The notes beneath the pieces are model-generated. The model ran no database searches. It saw nothing but the letters and a program-made list of their open reading frames with translations, and was not told the DNA's origin. From Rhodospira trueperi (GTDB taxonomy: Bacteria > Pseudomonadota > Alphaproteobacteria > Rhodospirillales > Rhodospirillaceae), in assembly GCF_900101965.1 (NCBI RefSeq), contig NZ_FNAP01000005.1, positions 62,001-126,000 of the forward strand: a stretch of DNA of 64,000 nucleotides. Direction: 5' to 3'. The position numbers were made by a program, and so were the translations under genes. This document shows, piece by piece, positions 7,173-16,414 of this stretch (position 1 is its first letter; every line of letters starts with the position of its first letter).

Positions 7173-10100
7173 CTATCGGGTGAGGTCGCGCAGCAGATCC
7201 TCGACGATGCTGTCGGGGGTCTCGCGGGCCGGTGGCTGTGGGTCCGGGCTTGGCTGGGGGGCGGCCGGTCTGGGGTTGGCCGGTCTGGGGTTGGCCGGTC
7301 TGGGGGCGGTCCGGACGGTGACGTCCGGCGCCCCCAGGGGGCCGCTGACGGAGACGGGAATCCGCTCCGGCAGGCGGATGACCCGATTCAACCCGTCCCT
7401 CAAGCGCTCGTCGAGGATGGCCGCCGTGCCCGATGCCTCGACGGTATGGTCCGTCAGGTTGACCGTGCCGGCGAAGCTGGCCTCGTACAGCGGCGACGTC
7501 ACGCGCAGCGGATCGACCCCGAGGGTTCCGGCGCTGAGGACGAAATCGCTGTCCAGGTCGGTGAGGCGTTGCTCGCGGGACAGATCACCCAGCACCGAGG
7601 ACGCCAGATCGTTCAGGGCCGCAATCGGCTCCAGCAGTGCGGCCAGCGGGCTGTCCAACCCTTCTGCGGCCGCGCCGTCGAGCCCCGTCAGGCTCAGGTG
7701 GCCCTTTCCGGTCAGGTCGGCCAGCAGGGCTGGTGCGGTCTCTCCCGCGCCGCCGATCTCGATCTCAAGGGCGGCGGTGCCGTCGGCGCTGTCCTCCGCG
7801 TCCTGCCCGAGCAGGCGCGCCACGCTGATGTCGCGCGCGGACAGGCTCAGGTCGTAGGTGGGGGGCGATCCGGCGACCACGGTCACGGTGCCCTCGACTT
7901 GGCCACCGTGCACCTCGCCTGTCAGCGGATCAATCCGCAACACCCCGTCGGCCAGATGGGCCGTCATGTCGACTTTCGTCACCGTGTGTCCGCCGAGGTC
8001 GAGGGTCTCGGCCCGCAGGGCGACATCGGCGTCCAGCCCGTCGAGCACTGTCGGCGGCGGCAGCGCCGCTACCGTCAGGGCGGGGGTCGAAAGCGCCGCC
8101 GTCAGGTGAGGCCGCTCTCCGTCCAGCGTCAGGCGGCCCTGTCCGGTCAGCGTGCTGTCGCCCACGCGCAGGTCCAGGTCGTTCACCTCGACCGCAGTCT
8201 GGTCGCCGCGCGCCTGGGCGGTCAGCGAGACGGCGCCCGGTGACACGGTGTTTGGCGCCCGCTCCGGCCCTATCAGCCGCACCAGGCGGCCGGCATCGGG
8301 ATGGCGCAGATCGACCGCGATGTCGAACCGGGGGTCGGGACCGAGCAGGCCGGTCAGGCGTCCGTTGGTATCGAGGCTGCCGCCCTGGGCGCGGGTGGCC
8401 GTGGTGATGTCCAGCGCTTCCGGGGTGCCGTCCAGGGTCAGGGCCTGGGTGACGGCGCCAAGGCGGCGCAGCGCGGGCGGCGGATCAACCCGAAGCAGGC
8501 GTGCCGAGCGGGCGGGATTGGCCGTCTCCGCCGTGATCGTGACCTGCTCCGCGCGCGGCAGGCCGTCAAGGTCTGCGAGCGCGCCTGTGGCCGTCACCTG
8601 AATCCCCGCGACATCGCCCACCTGCGCCCGGTCCAGCGACAGCCGTCCGCGCACCAACGCGCCCTGAAGCAGGATGTCCCGGACCGGCAGGTCATCGACG
8701 GTCAATTGCCCCACGGCGAAGCGGACGTTGGCATCCAGGCCGCTCAGCACGCTGCCGAGAAGGCTGAACGGCAACGGGGTGTCGGCGCCGCGCGGTCTGT
8801 AGGCGTCTAGGTTCAGGGAGTCGAGACTGACGTTGAGACCGATGCCCGGACGCGGCCCGGGGCGCAGCACGACGGCGCCGGTGGCCCGCGTGGTATCAAG
8901 CGTCATGTCGATGTCTCGGGCGCTCAGGGTCCCCGGGCTGCCGTCCAACGCGGCCGTCAGCGTGAACGCCCGCAGCCGATCCGGCGGGATGGCGCCGACG
9001 GGCACGCGGAGCCATGCCAGAACCTCGCGCAGGTTGCCGGAGCGGGCCTCGATCATGCCGGTCGCATGGGGGTGCCCGTCGCGGGCCTCGACCTCTCCGG
9101 TCACGCTGATCTCCGAGACCCCGGGCATGGCGGCGCGGGCCGTATCGAGGCGCACCCGCCCATCCTCCAGACGCGCGGCAAGATGGACCCGGCGCACCGG
9201 TTCACCGTGCCACGTCAGGGCGTCCGCCGACAGGTCGAGCGCGGCGCTCAGCCCCTGGGGAACGGCAAACGTCCAGGCCTCTGAAGTGTTGGCCGGTGGC
9301 GCGAGGCCGGCGATCCAGGCGTCCAGGTCCAGCGGTCGCAGGCGCAGATCGGCGTCAACGGTGGGCGCGGCCCCGGAGGCAAGGGAAAGGCGCGCGTCAC
9401 CCCGGGCTTCCGCCGGGCCCAGGCTCAGGTCTAGGCTGGAGACGGTGACCTCCTGGAGCGTGGTCGACACATCGGCCCGCAGCGACGCCGGCATGGTGAG
9501 GCGGGCGAGGGCAGGGGGCGCCGTCAGGGCCTTCGTCGACTGGGCGAGGCTCGCGGATGTCGCCTCGACCCGGCCCTGAAACGCGGGTTCGCGCCGGACG
9601 TCGCGCACCGTGCCGGTGATCGCGACGGTGTCGCCGGTGTCAGGAAATAGGAGATTGGCGTCCAGCGGCACCCGCCGCCCGTCGCGCAGTTCGCCGAGCG
9701 CGATATCGAGCGCCACCGGCCGATGCCACAGCCGCGCGTCTCCCTGAACCCGAAAGGGACCGCGCAGGCTGGTCGCGGACAGGGTCAGGGCCGGCGCCTT
9801 GACGCGGAGATCCCAGCCGCGCGTCGCGTCGCGGAAGACGATCAGGCCATTCTCGACCCGCACGCTGTCCAGTCGCACGGTCAGGCCGACGCCATTGTCG
9901 GTCGGCTCCGACGTGTGGGGCGGGGCATGGCCCGGCACGGGCAGCGTCACGCCGCTGCCCGTGTGGCCCGTTGCTCCGGTGTCGAACACCCAGTTGGCGC
10001 GGCCGTCCTCCAGCCGTTCCAGCAGCACCACGGGATCAATGACCCGCACCGAGCGCACCCGCAGTTCACCCTGAAGAAGCGGGGCCAGATCCACCGCCAC

Positions 10101-10364
10101 TTTCAGGGCGCCGATGCGAGCCATATCGAGCGTGCCGCCGCCGTCGATGTTGGCCAGCCGCACACCCTCTACCGACAGCGTGGGCGACGGCAGCACCTGC
10201 ATCGAGAGGGCGCCGTCGATCGCCACCGCGCGCCCCGTGGCGGCCTCGATGCGGGCGGCGATCTGCTGCCGGTAGGGATTCCAGTCGATGAACGACGGCA
10301 CCACGAGCACCGTGGCCACCACCACGATCAGCAGGAGCGCCAGGGTCAGGAGCAGGGTCTTCAA
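7173..10364 (-). CDS. Large AsmA family protein
   Basis: A 1063-residue envelope protein. The N-terminus is one hydrophobic anchor ('LLLTLALLLIVVVATVLVV') followed by 'SFIDWNPYRQQIAARIEAATGRAVAIDGALSMQVLPSPTLSVEGVRLAN', the hallmark start of AsmA proteins. Most of the protein is repetitive beta-strand. The C-terminal AsmA region includes 'SVARLLGQDAEDSADGTAALEIEIGG' and 'GTVNLTDHTVEASGTAAI'. AsmA-like proteins are bridge-shaped and are thought to move phospholipid or assist outer-membrane assembly. The C-terminal tail is Pro-rich with a repeated PANPR unit. The start is a TTG, the only plausible start in frame, with GGGAG about 11 nt upstream. It precedes no obvious partner; mltA lies upstream on the same strand. 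Confidence 0.88.
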   Translation of the reverse strand: MKTLLLTLALLLIVVVATVLVVPSFIDWNPYRQQIAARIEAATGRAVAIDGALSMQVLPSPTLSVEGVRLANIDGGGTLDMARIGALKVAVDLAPLLQGELRVRSVRVIDPVVLLERLEDGRANWVFDTGATGHTGSGVTLPVPGHAPPHTSEPTDNGVGLTVRLDSVRVENGLIVFRDATRGWDLRVKAPALTLSATSLRGPFRVQGDARLWHRPVALDIALGELRDGRRVPLDANLLFPDTGDTVAITGTVRDVRREPAFQGRVEATSASLAQSTKALTAPPALARLTMPASLRADVSTTLQEVTVSSLDLSLGPAEARGDARLSLASGAAPTVDADLRLRPLDLDAWIAGLAPPANTSEAWTFAVPQGLSAALDLSADALTWHGEPVRRVHLAARLEDGRVRLDTARAAMPGVSEISVTGEVEARDGHPHATGMIEARSGNLREVLAWLRVPVGAIPPDRLRAFTLTAALDGSPGTLSARDIDMTLDTTRATGAVVLRPGPRPGIGLNVSLDSLNLDAYRPRGADTPLPFSLLGSVLSGLDANVRFAVGQLTVDDLPVRDILLQGALVRGRLSLDRAQVGDVAGIQVTATGALADLDGLPRAEQVTITAETANPARSARLLRVDPPPALRRLGAVTQALTLDGTPEALDITTATRAQGGSLDTNGRLTGLLGPDPRFDIAVDLRHPDAGRLVRLIGPERAPNTVSPGAVSLTAQARGDQTAVEVNDLDLRVGDSTLTGQGRLTLDGERPHLTAALSTPALTVAALPPPTVLDGLDADVALRAETLDLGGHTVTKVDMTAHLADGVLRIDPLTGEVHGGQVEGTVTVVAGSPPTYDLSLSARDISVARLLGQDAEDSADGTAALEIEIGGAGETAPALLADLTGKGHLSLTGLDGAAAEGLDSPLAALLEPIAALNDLASSVLGDLSREQRLTDLDSDFVLSAGTLGVDPLRVTSPLYEASFAGTVNLTDHTVEASGTAAILDERLRDGLNRVIRLPERIPVSVSGPLGAPDVTVRTAPRPANPRPANPRPAAPQPSPDPQPPARETPDSIVEDLLRDLTR

Positions 10365-10516
10365 AGTCGGGGATCTCCCGCGAGGCCCCGGGGGCGGGGG
10401 CCCCGGCGACGGCGTTCATGACCTGGACGGCATGGTACCCGCAATCGACGGTCGCGGCAAAACCGGGTGCGGCGTTCAGGCAACTGCACACGCGGCGCGT
10501 CGCAATCCGGCAACAC

Positions 10517-11800
10517 CTACATCATCAGCGGGTCGAGGTCTGCCCCGCGCGGGACCAGCAGCCACGTCCGACCCGGGTTGGCCATGCGGCCGGCCTGACG
10601 AAACGCCGTTTCGCCCGCGCCCCAGAACACGTCCCCCCTGTTGATGCCCTGGATGGCTGAGCCGGTATCCTGGGCCGCCATCAGGCGCCGCAACGGCCGG
10701 CCGTCGGGATCGGTGGTGTCCAGCCAGACCAGGGCGCCCAGGGGGATGACCGTCGGGTCCACGGCCAGACTGCGCAACGGCGTGAGCGGCACGCCAAGGG
10801 CGCCGATGGGACCGGCGCCGGTAATCTCGCGGAAGAAGATGTAGCGCGGATTCTCCCGCATCAGCGCTTGGCCTTGCTCGGGGTTGGCGCGCAACCACGC
10901 GCGGATCGCTGGCATGGAACGCCCGTCCGTCAGGCCGCGTTCGCGCACCAGTTTGCCGATGCCGACAAAAGGCTGTCCGTTGTTGGCGGCATAGCCGATG
11001 CGGGTGCGGCTTCCGTCTGGAAGGGTGACCTGCCCCGATCCCTGGATGTGCAGGATGTGCAGGTCGCTGGGATCATCGGCCCAGAACAGCACCGGCGCCT
11101 TGCCTTCCAGGGCGCCGTCCTCGATGGCGGCGCGGGTGTGGTAAGGGCCGCCGCCGGCCTGGGTGCCCTGACCGTTGGCCATGACCAGATCGTCTGGGAG
11201 GCCATAGACGGGGACCCGGTAGCGGCCGCCCCGCGCGCGGGCGGCGTGGATATGGGCCTCGTAATAGCCGGTGAACAGGCCGCGCGCCGAGGCGTCGCTG
11301 CTGGTGATGGCGTAGGCGCGGAACTGGCGTTGGATCGCGGCCCGGAAGGCTTCGGTGTCGCCCTCCGGCACGGTGGCGAGCCGGCGGCAGGCAACCTGCC
11401 ACTCGGCCACGGTTCCGGCCAGGGTGTGGAGCGTGGCCGGCCCCCGCGTTGCCAGCGTACGGCTGGGCGGCTGGGTGGCCAGCCGCTCGCACGTTTGGGC
11501 GAGGGCCGGACGGATCTCGTTCACGCGGTCGAGGGTCCAGCCGGGCAGGGCGGTCAGGGAGGCGGGTGTATAGATGGCCCGAGGCGGCGGTTCGGCGACG
11601 CGTGGCGCGCAGGAGACCGCGAGCCCCCCCAGCACGGCCACAACCCCGAAGCCGGCGGCCACGGTGACGCGGCGTCGGACGCGGGCGGGTCTGGCTTCCC
11701 AAGCCCTCAGGCCGCTTTCCAGGGAGACGACGAAGCGCCGGGCGCGGCGCCTTAGGCGACGTCGGACCCACTGCAAGGCGGCACGGCGCCGGTCCACCAT
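10517..11800 (-). CDS. mltA: Membrane-bound lytic murein transglycosylase A
   Basis: A 427-residue lytic transglycosylase that cleaves glycan strands to anhydromuropeptides. It has the MltA barrel domain ('LFTGYYEAHIHAARARGGRYRVPVYGLPDDLV') and the C-terminal 3D domain with its conserved aspartates ('PLRRLMAAQDTGSAIQGINRGDVFWG'). A basic N-terminus precedes a hydrophobic stretch ending in 'GGLAVSCAP', which resembles a lipobox, so the protein is probably a lipoprotein. The gene follows the Tim44-like gene with a 13-bp gap on the same strand. This fxsA/tim44/mltA neighbourhood is common in alphaproteobacteria. The N-terminal extension before the lipobox (about 64 residues, Arg-rich) is long; a downstream start is possible. 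Confidence 0.92.
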   Translation of the reverse strand: MVDRRRAALQWVRRRLRRRARRFVVSLESGLRAWEARPARVRRRVTVAAGFGVVAVLGGLAVSCAPRVAEPPPRAIYTPASLTALPGWTLDRVNEIRPALAQTCERLATQPPSRTLATRGPATLHTLAGTVAEWQVACRRLATVPEGDTEAFRAAIQRQFRAYAITSSDASARGLFTGYYEAHIHAARARGGRYRVPVYGLPDDLVMANGQGTQAGGGPYHTRAAIEDGALEGKAPVLFWADDPSDLHILHIQGSGQVTLPDGSRTRIGYAANNGQPFVGIGKLVRERGLTDGRSMPAIRAWLRANPEQGQALMRENPRYIFFREITGAGPIGALGVPLTPLRSLAVDPTVIPLGALVWLDTTDPDGRPLRRLMAAQDTGSAIQGINRGDVFWGAGETAFRQAGRMANPGRTWLLVPRGADLDPLMM

Positions 11801-11813
11801 GGGCGCGGCCTAG

Positions 11814-12515
11814 TTAATCGTCATCGGGAGTGCGCGTCGCCACCAGGGCCCAGTTCGGATCACTCGAGGCGGTGTCACGGGCAAAGGTCCAGATGTCGGT
11901 GACCTTGGCGATGCGGTCCGGGTCCCCGTCGACAACCTTGCCGTCGCGGTCGCGGATGACGTTCACCTGATCGGAGACGAACTCGACGGTGACGTTGGCG
12001 ATCCGATCCTCAAGGGCGGCTTCCGTGACCGACACGCTCTTGATGCTCAACAGTTCGGTTTCCATGACCTCGCCGGCCGAGTCGCGTTCGTCGATGGCGT
12101 TGGCGAATCCCTTGTAGACCTCATCGGACAGCAAGGGCCGGAGCGTCTCCTTCTCCCCCTTGGCGAAGGCGGTGACGATCATCTCGAACGCACCGCGCGC
12201 GCCCTGCAGGAAGGCGTCGGGATCGAAGCCGGGGTCGGCGGCGACCACGTCGTCAAGGCCGGGGGCGGCAAAGCGGCGGCCGGCGGCGTGGGGAGGCGTG
12301 CCGATCTCGTCGCCGTCGCCCGCGCGGCGGCGTCCGGGTAGGTCGATGACGTTGTCATCGTGCGTGCCGCGCTCGGTGGTTTGGCCGTCGAAGGGCGTGC
12401 GCCTGGGTTTTTCGTTCCCCGTGCGCTTGCCCAACACGCTACGCAGCCGCAGCACAAGAAAGGCCGCGATCATGGCGAAGAAGATGATGTCGATGAACTG
12501 GAAGCCGTCGCCCAT
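11814..12515 (-). CDS. Tim44-like domain protein
   Basis: A 233-residue inner-membrane-anchored protein. Residues about 7-25 form a membrane helix ('FIDIIFFAMIAAFLVLRLRSVLG'). A polar linker with 'NVIDLPGRRRAGD' follows, and residues about 90-230 form the Tim44/TimA domain: 'GARGAFEMIVTAFAKGEKETLRPLLSDEVYKGFANAIDER', ending in 'VTDIWTFARDTASSDPNWALVATR'. Bacterial Tim44-like proteins are relatives of the mitochondrial import motor subunit and probably act at the membrane in protein export or assembly. The gene is divergent from fxsA and directly upstream of mltA. The ATG at 12515 gives the expected N-terminal helix although its ribosome site is weak; reading frame continues further 5' without motif support. 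Confidence 0.9.
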   Translation of the reverse strand: MGDGFQFIDIIFFAMIAAFLVLRLRSVLGKRTGNEKPRRTPFDGQTTERGTHDDNVIDLPGRRRAGDGDEIGTPPHAAGRRFAAPGLDDVVAADPGFDPDAFLQGARGAFEMIVTAFAKGEKETLRPLLSDEVYKGFANAIDERDSAGEVMETELLSIKSVSVTEAALEDRIANVTVEFVSDQVNVIRDRDGKVVDGDPDRIAKVTDIWTFARDTASSDPNWALVATRTPDDD

Positions 12516-12941
12516 GGTCAGTCGAAACTCGCCGTTTGGCCCGGCGCGGTGGGCCGCGTCCGAACCGTGATGTGCGCGCAGCGGCGCGGAAACAGACCCA
12601 GCACTCCGGCCCCGTCCGTGGTGCCAGCATCCCAACGTCGGCCGTCCCCTGGACCTTGGCCGCTTCGTTGGGCTAAACACGAGGCCGGACCCGCCGCGCC
12701 GACGGCCCGAGTCCACAGTCTGCGGGAGCCGGCGGCGCCGATCAACCCGCCATGTGTCATCGGGGGTCTCCTCCGGGCCGTCGCGGGTCCCATTTCCCCC
12801 GGAGCCCGGTCTGACCGGTAGATAAGGGCGAGGGCGCGCGCGGGCAAGGCGTTTTCCGAACCTGTTCGGATCCGACCCCGTTTCGTGTCGCGCGGTGGCG
12901 ACTCGATGCTCCAGCCAAGGCCAAGACGAAAGGCCCTGAAG
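12516..12941. other. Divergent promoter region between the Tim44-like gene and fxsA
   Basis: The 426 bases separate divergent genes. No reading frame here looks coding by family resemblance. I see no palindrome or riboswitch-like element beyond ordinary GC-rich short stems. Promoters for both flanking genes must lie here, but no clear -35/-10 pair stands out. Confidence 0.45.
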
Positions 12942-13532
12942 ATGCCCTTCCTTCTTCTGTTCGCGTTCATCGGTGTTCCCATTCTGGAGATCGCGGTCTT
13001 CATCCAGGTCGGCGGTTTTATTGGCCTCGGGGCCACGTTGGTTCTCGTGGTGCTGACGGCCATCGCCGGCACGCTGTTGCTGCGCGCCCAGGGGCTGTCC
13101 ACGCTCGGCCGGGCGCGGGCCAGTCTCGACCGGGGCGAGGTGCCGGTGCGCGAGGTGTTTGACGGTGCCTGCCTGCTGGTGGGGGGCGTGCTGCTGCTGA
13201 CGCCCGGTTTCGTGACCGATACGCTCGGCTTCCTGCTGCTGCTGCCGCCGTTCCGGGGGGTCGTGCTGGAGCGGCTGAAGAAGTCCGGCCATCTGCATGT
13301 TTATACCGCCGGAGGCGGCCGGGGTCCGGAGGGTTCTGGCCCGGCGGGCCCGGGCCCGGGCCCGGCGCGGCCGACGGGCGGCGGAGCCGGGCCCGTGATC
13401 GACGGCGAGTTCGAGGAAGTGGGGCCGGCCCGCCCGACGCGCTGGAGCGGGCTTGAAGCGAACGGCCAGGGCGATGACGAGGCCCCGGCGCCGCCCGCCG
13501 CCCCTCCAGCCGACTCTGACGGGAATCGCTGA
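12942..13532 (+). CDS. fxsA: FxsA family membrane protein
   Basis: A 196-residue integral membrane protein. Residues about 1-110 carry the FxsA domain with three to four hydrophobic segments ('LLLFAFIGVPILEIAVFIQVGG', 'LGATLVLVVLTAIAGTLLL', 'VLLLTPGFVTDTLGFLLLL'). The motif 'LLTPGFVTDTLGFLLLLPPFR' is diagnostic. Its role is poorly known: the E. coli protein modulates F-plasmid exclusion of phage T7. The C-terminal 80 residues are a Gly/Pro/Ala-rich tail absent from short homologues. The ATG at 12942 fits the family N-terminus and has AAAGG upstream. It is followed by secB on the same strand. Confidence 0.9.
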   Translation: MPFLLLFAFIGVPILEIAVFIQVGGFIGLGATLVLVVLTAIAGTLLLRAQGLSTLGRARASLDRGEVPVREVFDGACLLVGGVLLLTPGFVTDTLGFLLLLPPFRGVVLERLKKSGHLHVYTAGGGRGPEGSGPAGPGPGPARPTGGGAGPVIDGEFEEVGPARPTRWSGLEANGQGDDEAPAPPAAPPADSDGNR

Positions 13533-13557
13533 GGCGGGCGCCGCGCGCGCGCCCGCC
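13533..13557 (+). terminator. GC-rich hairpin directly after fxsA
   Basis: GGCGGGCGC and GCGCCCGCC form perfect 9-bp arms around CGCGCGC, starting right at the end of the stop codon. No T-run follows, so it may be a transcript-stabilising stem or an attenuator rather than a full intrinsic terminator. Confidence 0.4.
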
Positions 13558-13676
13558 GCTCGGTTGTCAGGCGTCGCTGGTTCGTGCTACGCCACCGCCA
13601 CGCCAAGTGCCGGCCGCTGAGATCGCTGCGGCGTCCCGGCGGCCCATCCTGATCCGTCCCCTGGGAGACCGCATCA

Positions 13677-14195
13677 ATGAGCGAACCGACCAATGCCGCC
13701 GGTGGTGGCCAGGAACAGCCGCCCCTGGTCATCAACTTTCAGTACGCGCGCGACGTGTCCTTCGAGGCGCCGCATGCTCCGGGCATCTACATGGAAATGC
13801 GCTCCGCCCCCGAAATCTCGGTGAATGTCGACGTACAGGCGCATCCCATCGACGAGGGGCGCGGGCTGTACGAGGTGCGCCTCAAGCTGGGCGCCGAGGG
13901 TAAACTGGGCGAGAAGGTCGCCTTCATCGCCGAACTGGATTACGGCGCGGCCGTGACCGTCAATGCCTCCGAGGACCATCGCTATCCCCTGCTTCTGGTC
14001 GAGGCACCGCGCCACATGTTCCCGTTCGCGCGCAACATTCTGGCCGACATGACCCGGGATGGCGGATTTCCGCCCATCGTTCTGCAGCCGATCGACTTCG
14101 TTGCTCTGTTCCGTCAGCGCGTACAGGCGGCGCAGCAGGCCAAGCAGGCCGCAGGGACGCCGCCGGCCGGCGGGGGCAACGGTGGCGCCGCCTGA
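13677..14195 (+). CDS. secB: Protein-export chaperone SecB
   Basis: A 172-residue cytoplasmic chaperone that keeps preproteins unfolded and hands them to SecA. It shows the SecB signature: 'INFQYARDVSFEAPHAPGIY', 'EVRLKLGAEGKLGEKVAFIAELDYGAAVTV', and 'LLVEAPRHMFPFARNILADMTRDGGFPPIVLQPIDFVALFRQR'. Length is as expected, apart from a Gly/Ala-rich C-terminal tail. It lies downstream of fxsA, as in many alphaproteobacteria, with its own ribosome site (GGGAGA) before the ATG. A strong hairpin follows at 14331-14374. Confidence 0.96.
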   Translation: MSEPTNAAGGGQEQPPLVINFQYARDVSFEAPHAPGIYMEMRSAPEISVNVDVQAHPIDEGRGLYEVRLKLGAEGKLGEKVAFIAELDYGAAVTVNASEDHRYPLLLVEAPRHMFPFARNILADMTRDGGFPPIVLQPIDFVALFRQRVQAAQQAKQAAGTPPAGGGNGGAA

Positions 14196-14330
14196 CACCG
14201 CGTGCCTTGATCTGACAGCGCGGTTGACTCGGCGGCGGCGAGGTTCGATACTGCGTGACTAGGAATGACACAATCTCAAGGACTTATCCGGTTGGTCGCG
14301 GGAGATTGGCGAACCGCACCCAGTTTTGAC

Positions 14331-14374
14331 CGACAAAGCGCGCGACGGGCGCCGGCCTGTCGCGCGCTTTGTCG
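14331..14374. terminator. Perfect 16-bp-stem hairpin between secB and bchE
   Basis: CGACAAAGCGCGCGAC (14331-14346) and its exact complement (14359-14374) flank a 12-nt GC-rich loop. AAA and TTT sit at the stem base, as in bidirectional intrinsic terminators, but no U-run follows the stem. It lies 52 nt before the bchE start. It probably ends secB transcription; if bchE is transcribed from a promoter upstream of it, the stem would be in the bchE leader and could act in regulation. Confidence 0.6.
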
Positions 14375-14425
14375 TGCCCGTTTATCGTCATCGGCGTTTC
14401 GTTCCCGTTTCTGAGGAGGCCGCTC

Positions 14426-16228
14426 ATGCGGATCGTTCTGGTCCAGCCCAACTATCACTCCGGTGGCGCGGAGGTCGCCGGGGCCTGGTCGCCGGCCTGG
14501 GTGGCGTATCTGGCCGGATACCTGAAGGCCAAGGGCGGCTACACCGACATCCGGTTCATCGATGCGATGACCGACGACATGACGGAAGACCAGCTTCGTG
14601 CCGAACTGGCCAAGGAGCAGCCGGACATCGTCGGCACCACCGCCAACACGCCGGCCATCTACAAGGCCGAGCGGGTGCTGGAAATCGCCCGCGAAATGTT
14701 CCCGCACGCGGTCACCGTGCTGGGCGGCATCCACGGCACCTTCATGTACCAGCAGGTGCTGCGCGAGGCGCCGTGGATCGACGCCATCGTGCGCGGCGAG
14801 GGCGAGGAAGTGTTCCTGAACCTGGTGCGCGCCGTCGACCAGGGTCAGTGGCCGGACGCGCGCGGGCAGGTCAAGGGCATCGCCTACGGCGAGGGCGAGA
14901 AGGTGATCGCCACCCAGGCCGAGGCGCCGATCCGCGACGCCGACGACATTGTCGCCGACTGGGGCGTGCTGGACTGGAAGAAGTACATCTATATCCCGAC
15001 CGGGACGCGCGTGGCGACGCCGAACATGGCGCGCGGTTGCCCGTTCACGTGCTCCTTCTGCTCGCAGTGGAAGTTCTGGCGCGACTACCGGGTGCGCGAC
15101 CCGAAGAAGGTTGTCGACGAGATCGAGACCCTGGTGAAAGAGCACAAGGTCGGCTTCTTCATCCTCGCCGACGAGGAACCGACCATCAACAAGAAGGCCT
15201 TCATCGCCTTCTGCGAGGAACTCAAGGCCCGTAAGCTGGACGTCCTGTGGGGCATCAACACCCGCGTGACCGACGTGCTGCGCGACGAGGACCTGCTGCC
15301 GTTCTACCGCTCCGCCGGACTGGTGCACATCTCGCTCGGCACCGAGGCGGCGGCCCAGCTCAACCTCGATCTGTTCCACAAGGAAACCACGGTCGCCGAC
15401 AACAAGCGGGCCATCGACCTGCTGCGCGAGAACGGCATCGTCACCGAAGCCCAGTTCATCGTCGGCCTGGAGAACGAGACGGTCGAGACCATCGAGGAAA
15501 CGTTCGCACTGTGCATGGACTGGAACCCGGACATGGCCAACTGGTCCATGTTCACGCCGTGGCCGTTCTCTGACCTGTACCGCGAGATGGGCGATCAGGT
15601 GGAGGTTCATGACTTCTCGCAGTACAACTTCGTGACCCCGATCATGAAGCCCAAGGCCATGGAGCGCGGCGAACTGCTCGACGCGGTCATGTCCTGCTAC
15701 CGGCGCTTCTATTCCAAGAAGGCGCTGTTCAGCTATCCCTGGGTGCCGGGCGACAAGACGCGCCGCAAGTACCTGCAGGGCTGCCTGAAGGCGTATATGC
15801 TCAGCGCCTTCAAGCGCCAGTTCTACAACCTGGGCAAGGTGGGGTACTGGGGTCCGCACACCATCAAGAAGGTCAAGTTTGCCTTCGACCGCTCGCGCAA
15901 GCTGGAACAGACCCCGGACGAGGTGGCGACGGCGGACTGGAAGTCGGCCTCCAAGCGCAAGCAGGACGAGATCGACGCCGGCATCCGCGCCTACAAGGAG
16001 GCCGGGCAGCCGCTCGACCGCAGCCAGAACCAGCAGGCCGCCAGCCAAAAGGTCATGGCCTGCGGCGGCGGCGACGAGCAGATGAGCGAGCACGCCATGC
16101 TGTCGGCCATGGGCGGCTGCGGCAGCGGCAACGACCAGCAATTGTCCGAGCACGAAATGGAACGGGCCATGAAGCCCTGCGCCACCGGCGAGGAGCCGGA
16201 ACTGGAAGAGGCCGGAACGCGGCGGTAG
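14426..16228 (+). CDS. bchE: Anaerobic Mg-protoporphyrin IX monomethyl ester cyclase
   Basis: A 600-residue B12- and radical-SAM-dependent enzyme that makes the fifth (isocyclic) ring of bacteriochlorophyll without oxygen. An N-terminal cobalamin-binding domain (about 1-140, '[23 protein letters not shown]' region onward, with 'VLGGIHGTF') precedes the radical SAM core. The [4Fe-4S] cysteines are C205, C209 and C212 in '[13 protein letters not shown]'. The C-terminal tail carries a duplicated Cys/His motif (C546, H556, C565, H576, C585). The ATG at 14426 has GAGGAGG upstream; an upstream in-frame start would add a non-homologous leader. It is not beside other bch genes, being flanked by secB and a kinase-like gene. 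It shows that the organism is an anoxygenic phototroph. Confidence 0.93.
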   Translation: MRIVLVQPNYHSGGAEVAGAWSPAWVAYLAGYLKAKGGYTDIRFIDAMTDDMTEDQLRAELAKEQPDIVGTTANTPAIYKAERVLEIAREMFPHAVTVLGGIHGTFMYQQVLREAPWIDAIVRGEGEEVFLNLVRAVDQGQWPDARGQVKGIAYGEGEKVIATQAEAPIRDADDIVADWGVLDWKKYIYIPTGTRVATPNMARGCPFTCSFCSQWKFWRDYRVRDPKKVVDEIETLVKEHKVGFFILADEEPTINKKAFIAFCEELKARKLDVLWGINTRVTDVLRDEDLLPFYRSAGLVHISLGTEAAAQLNLDLFHKETTVADNKRAIDLLRENGIVTEAQFIVGLENETVETIEETFALCMDWNPDMANWSMFTPWPFSDLYREMGDQVEVHDFSQYNFVTPIMKPKAMERGELLDAVMSCYRRFYSKKALFSYPWVPGDKTRRKYLQGCLKAYMLSAFKRQFYNLGKVGYWGPHTIKKVKFAFDRSRKLEQTPDEVATADWKSASKRKQDEIDAGIRAYKEAGQPLDRSQNQQAASQKVMACGGGDEQMSEHAMLSAMGGCGSGNDQQLSEHEMERAMKPCATGEEPELEEAGTRR

Positions 16229-16256
16229 CTGCGACCGCCCCAGATCCCACGTTCAC

Positions 16257-16299
16257 AACCGCCCCGCCGTCGTCCGATGGTGGGGCGGTTGGCGTTTTT
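16257..16299 (+). terminator. Rho-independent terminator of bchE
   Basis: AACCGCCCCGCC and GGTGGGGCGGTT pair with one mismatch around a 10-nt loop, followed by GGCGTTTTTG. It sits about 30 nt after the bchE stop codon. Confidence 0.8.
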
Positions 16300-16414
16300 G
16301 GGACGGGGCGTGGAATATTGCACGTGTGGCGCGTATTTCAACAATTCCCATGCCTTCTTTTGTCGATCCCCTTATACTGTCCCTGGAGGCTTTCGAGGGG
16401 GGAGGCACATCCTC

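Noticed and set aside
7258-7310. Short repeat GGTCTGGGGTTGGCC at the AsmA C-terminus as a regulatory element
   Set aside because: It lies inside the coding region and simply encodes a PANPR-repeat Pro-rich tail.
14196-14425. Possible PpsR/CrtJ site (TGT-N12-ACA) or Fnr box upstream of bchE
   Set aside because: I looked for both and found no match with correct spacing; only partial half-sites such as TTTG/CAAA occur.
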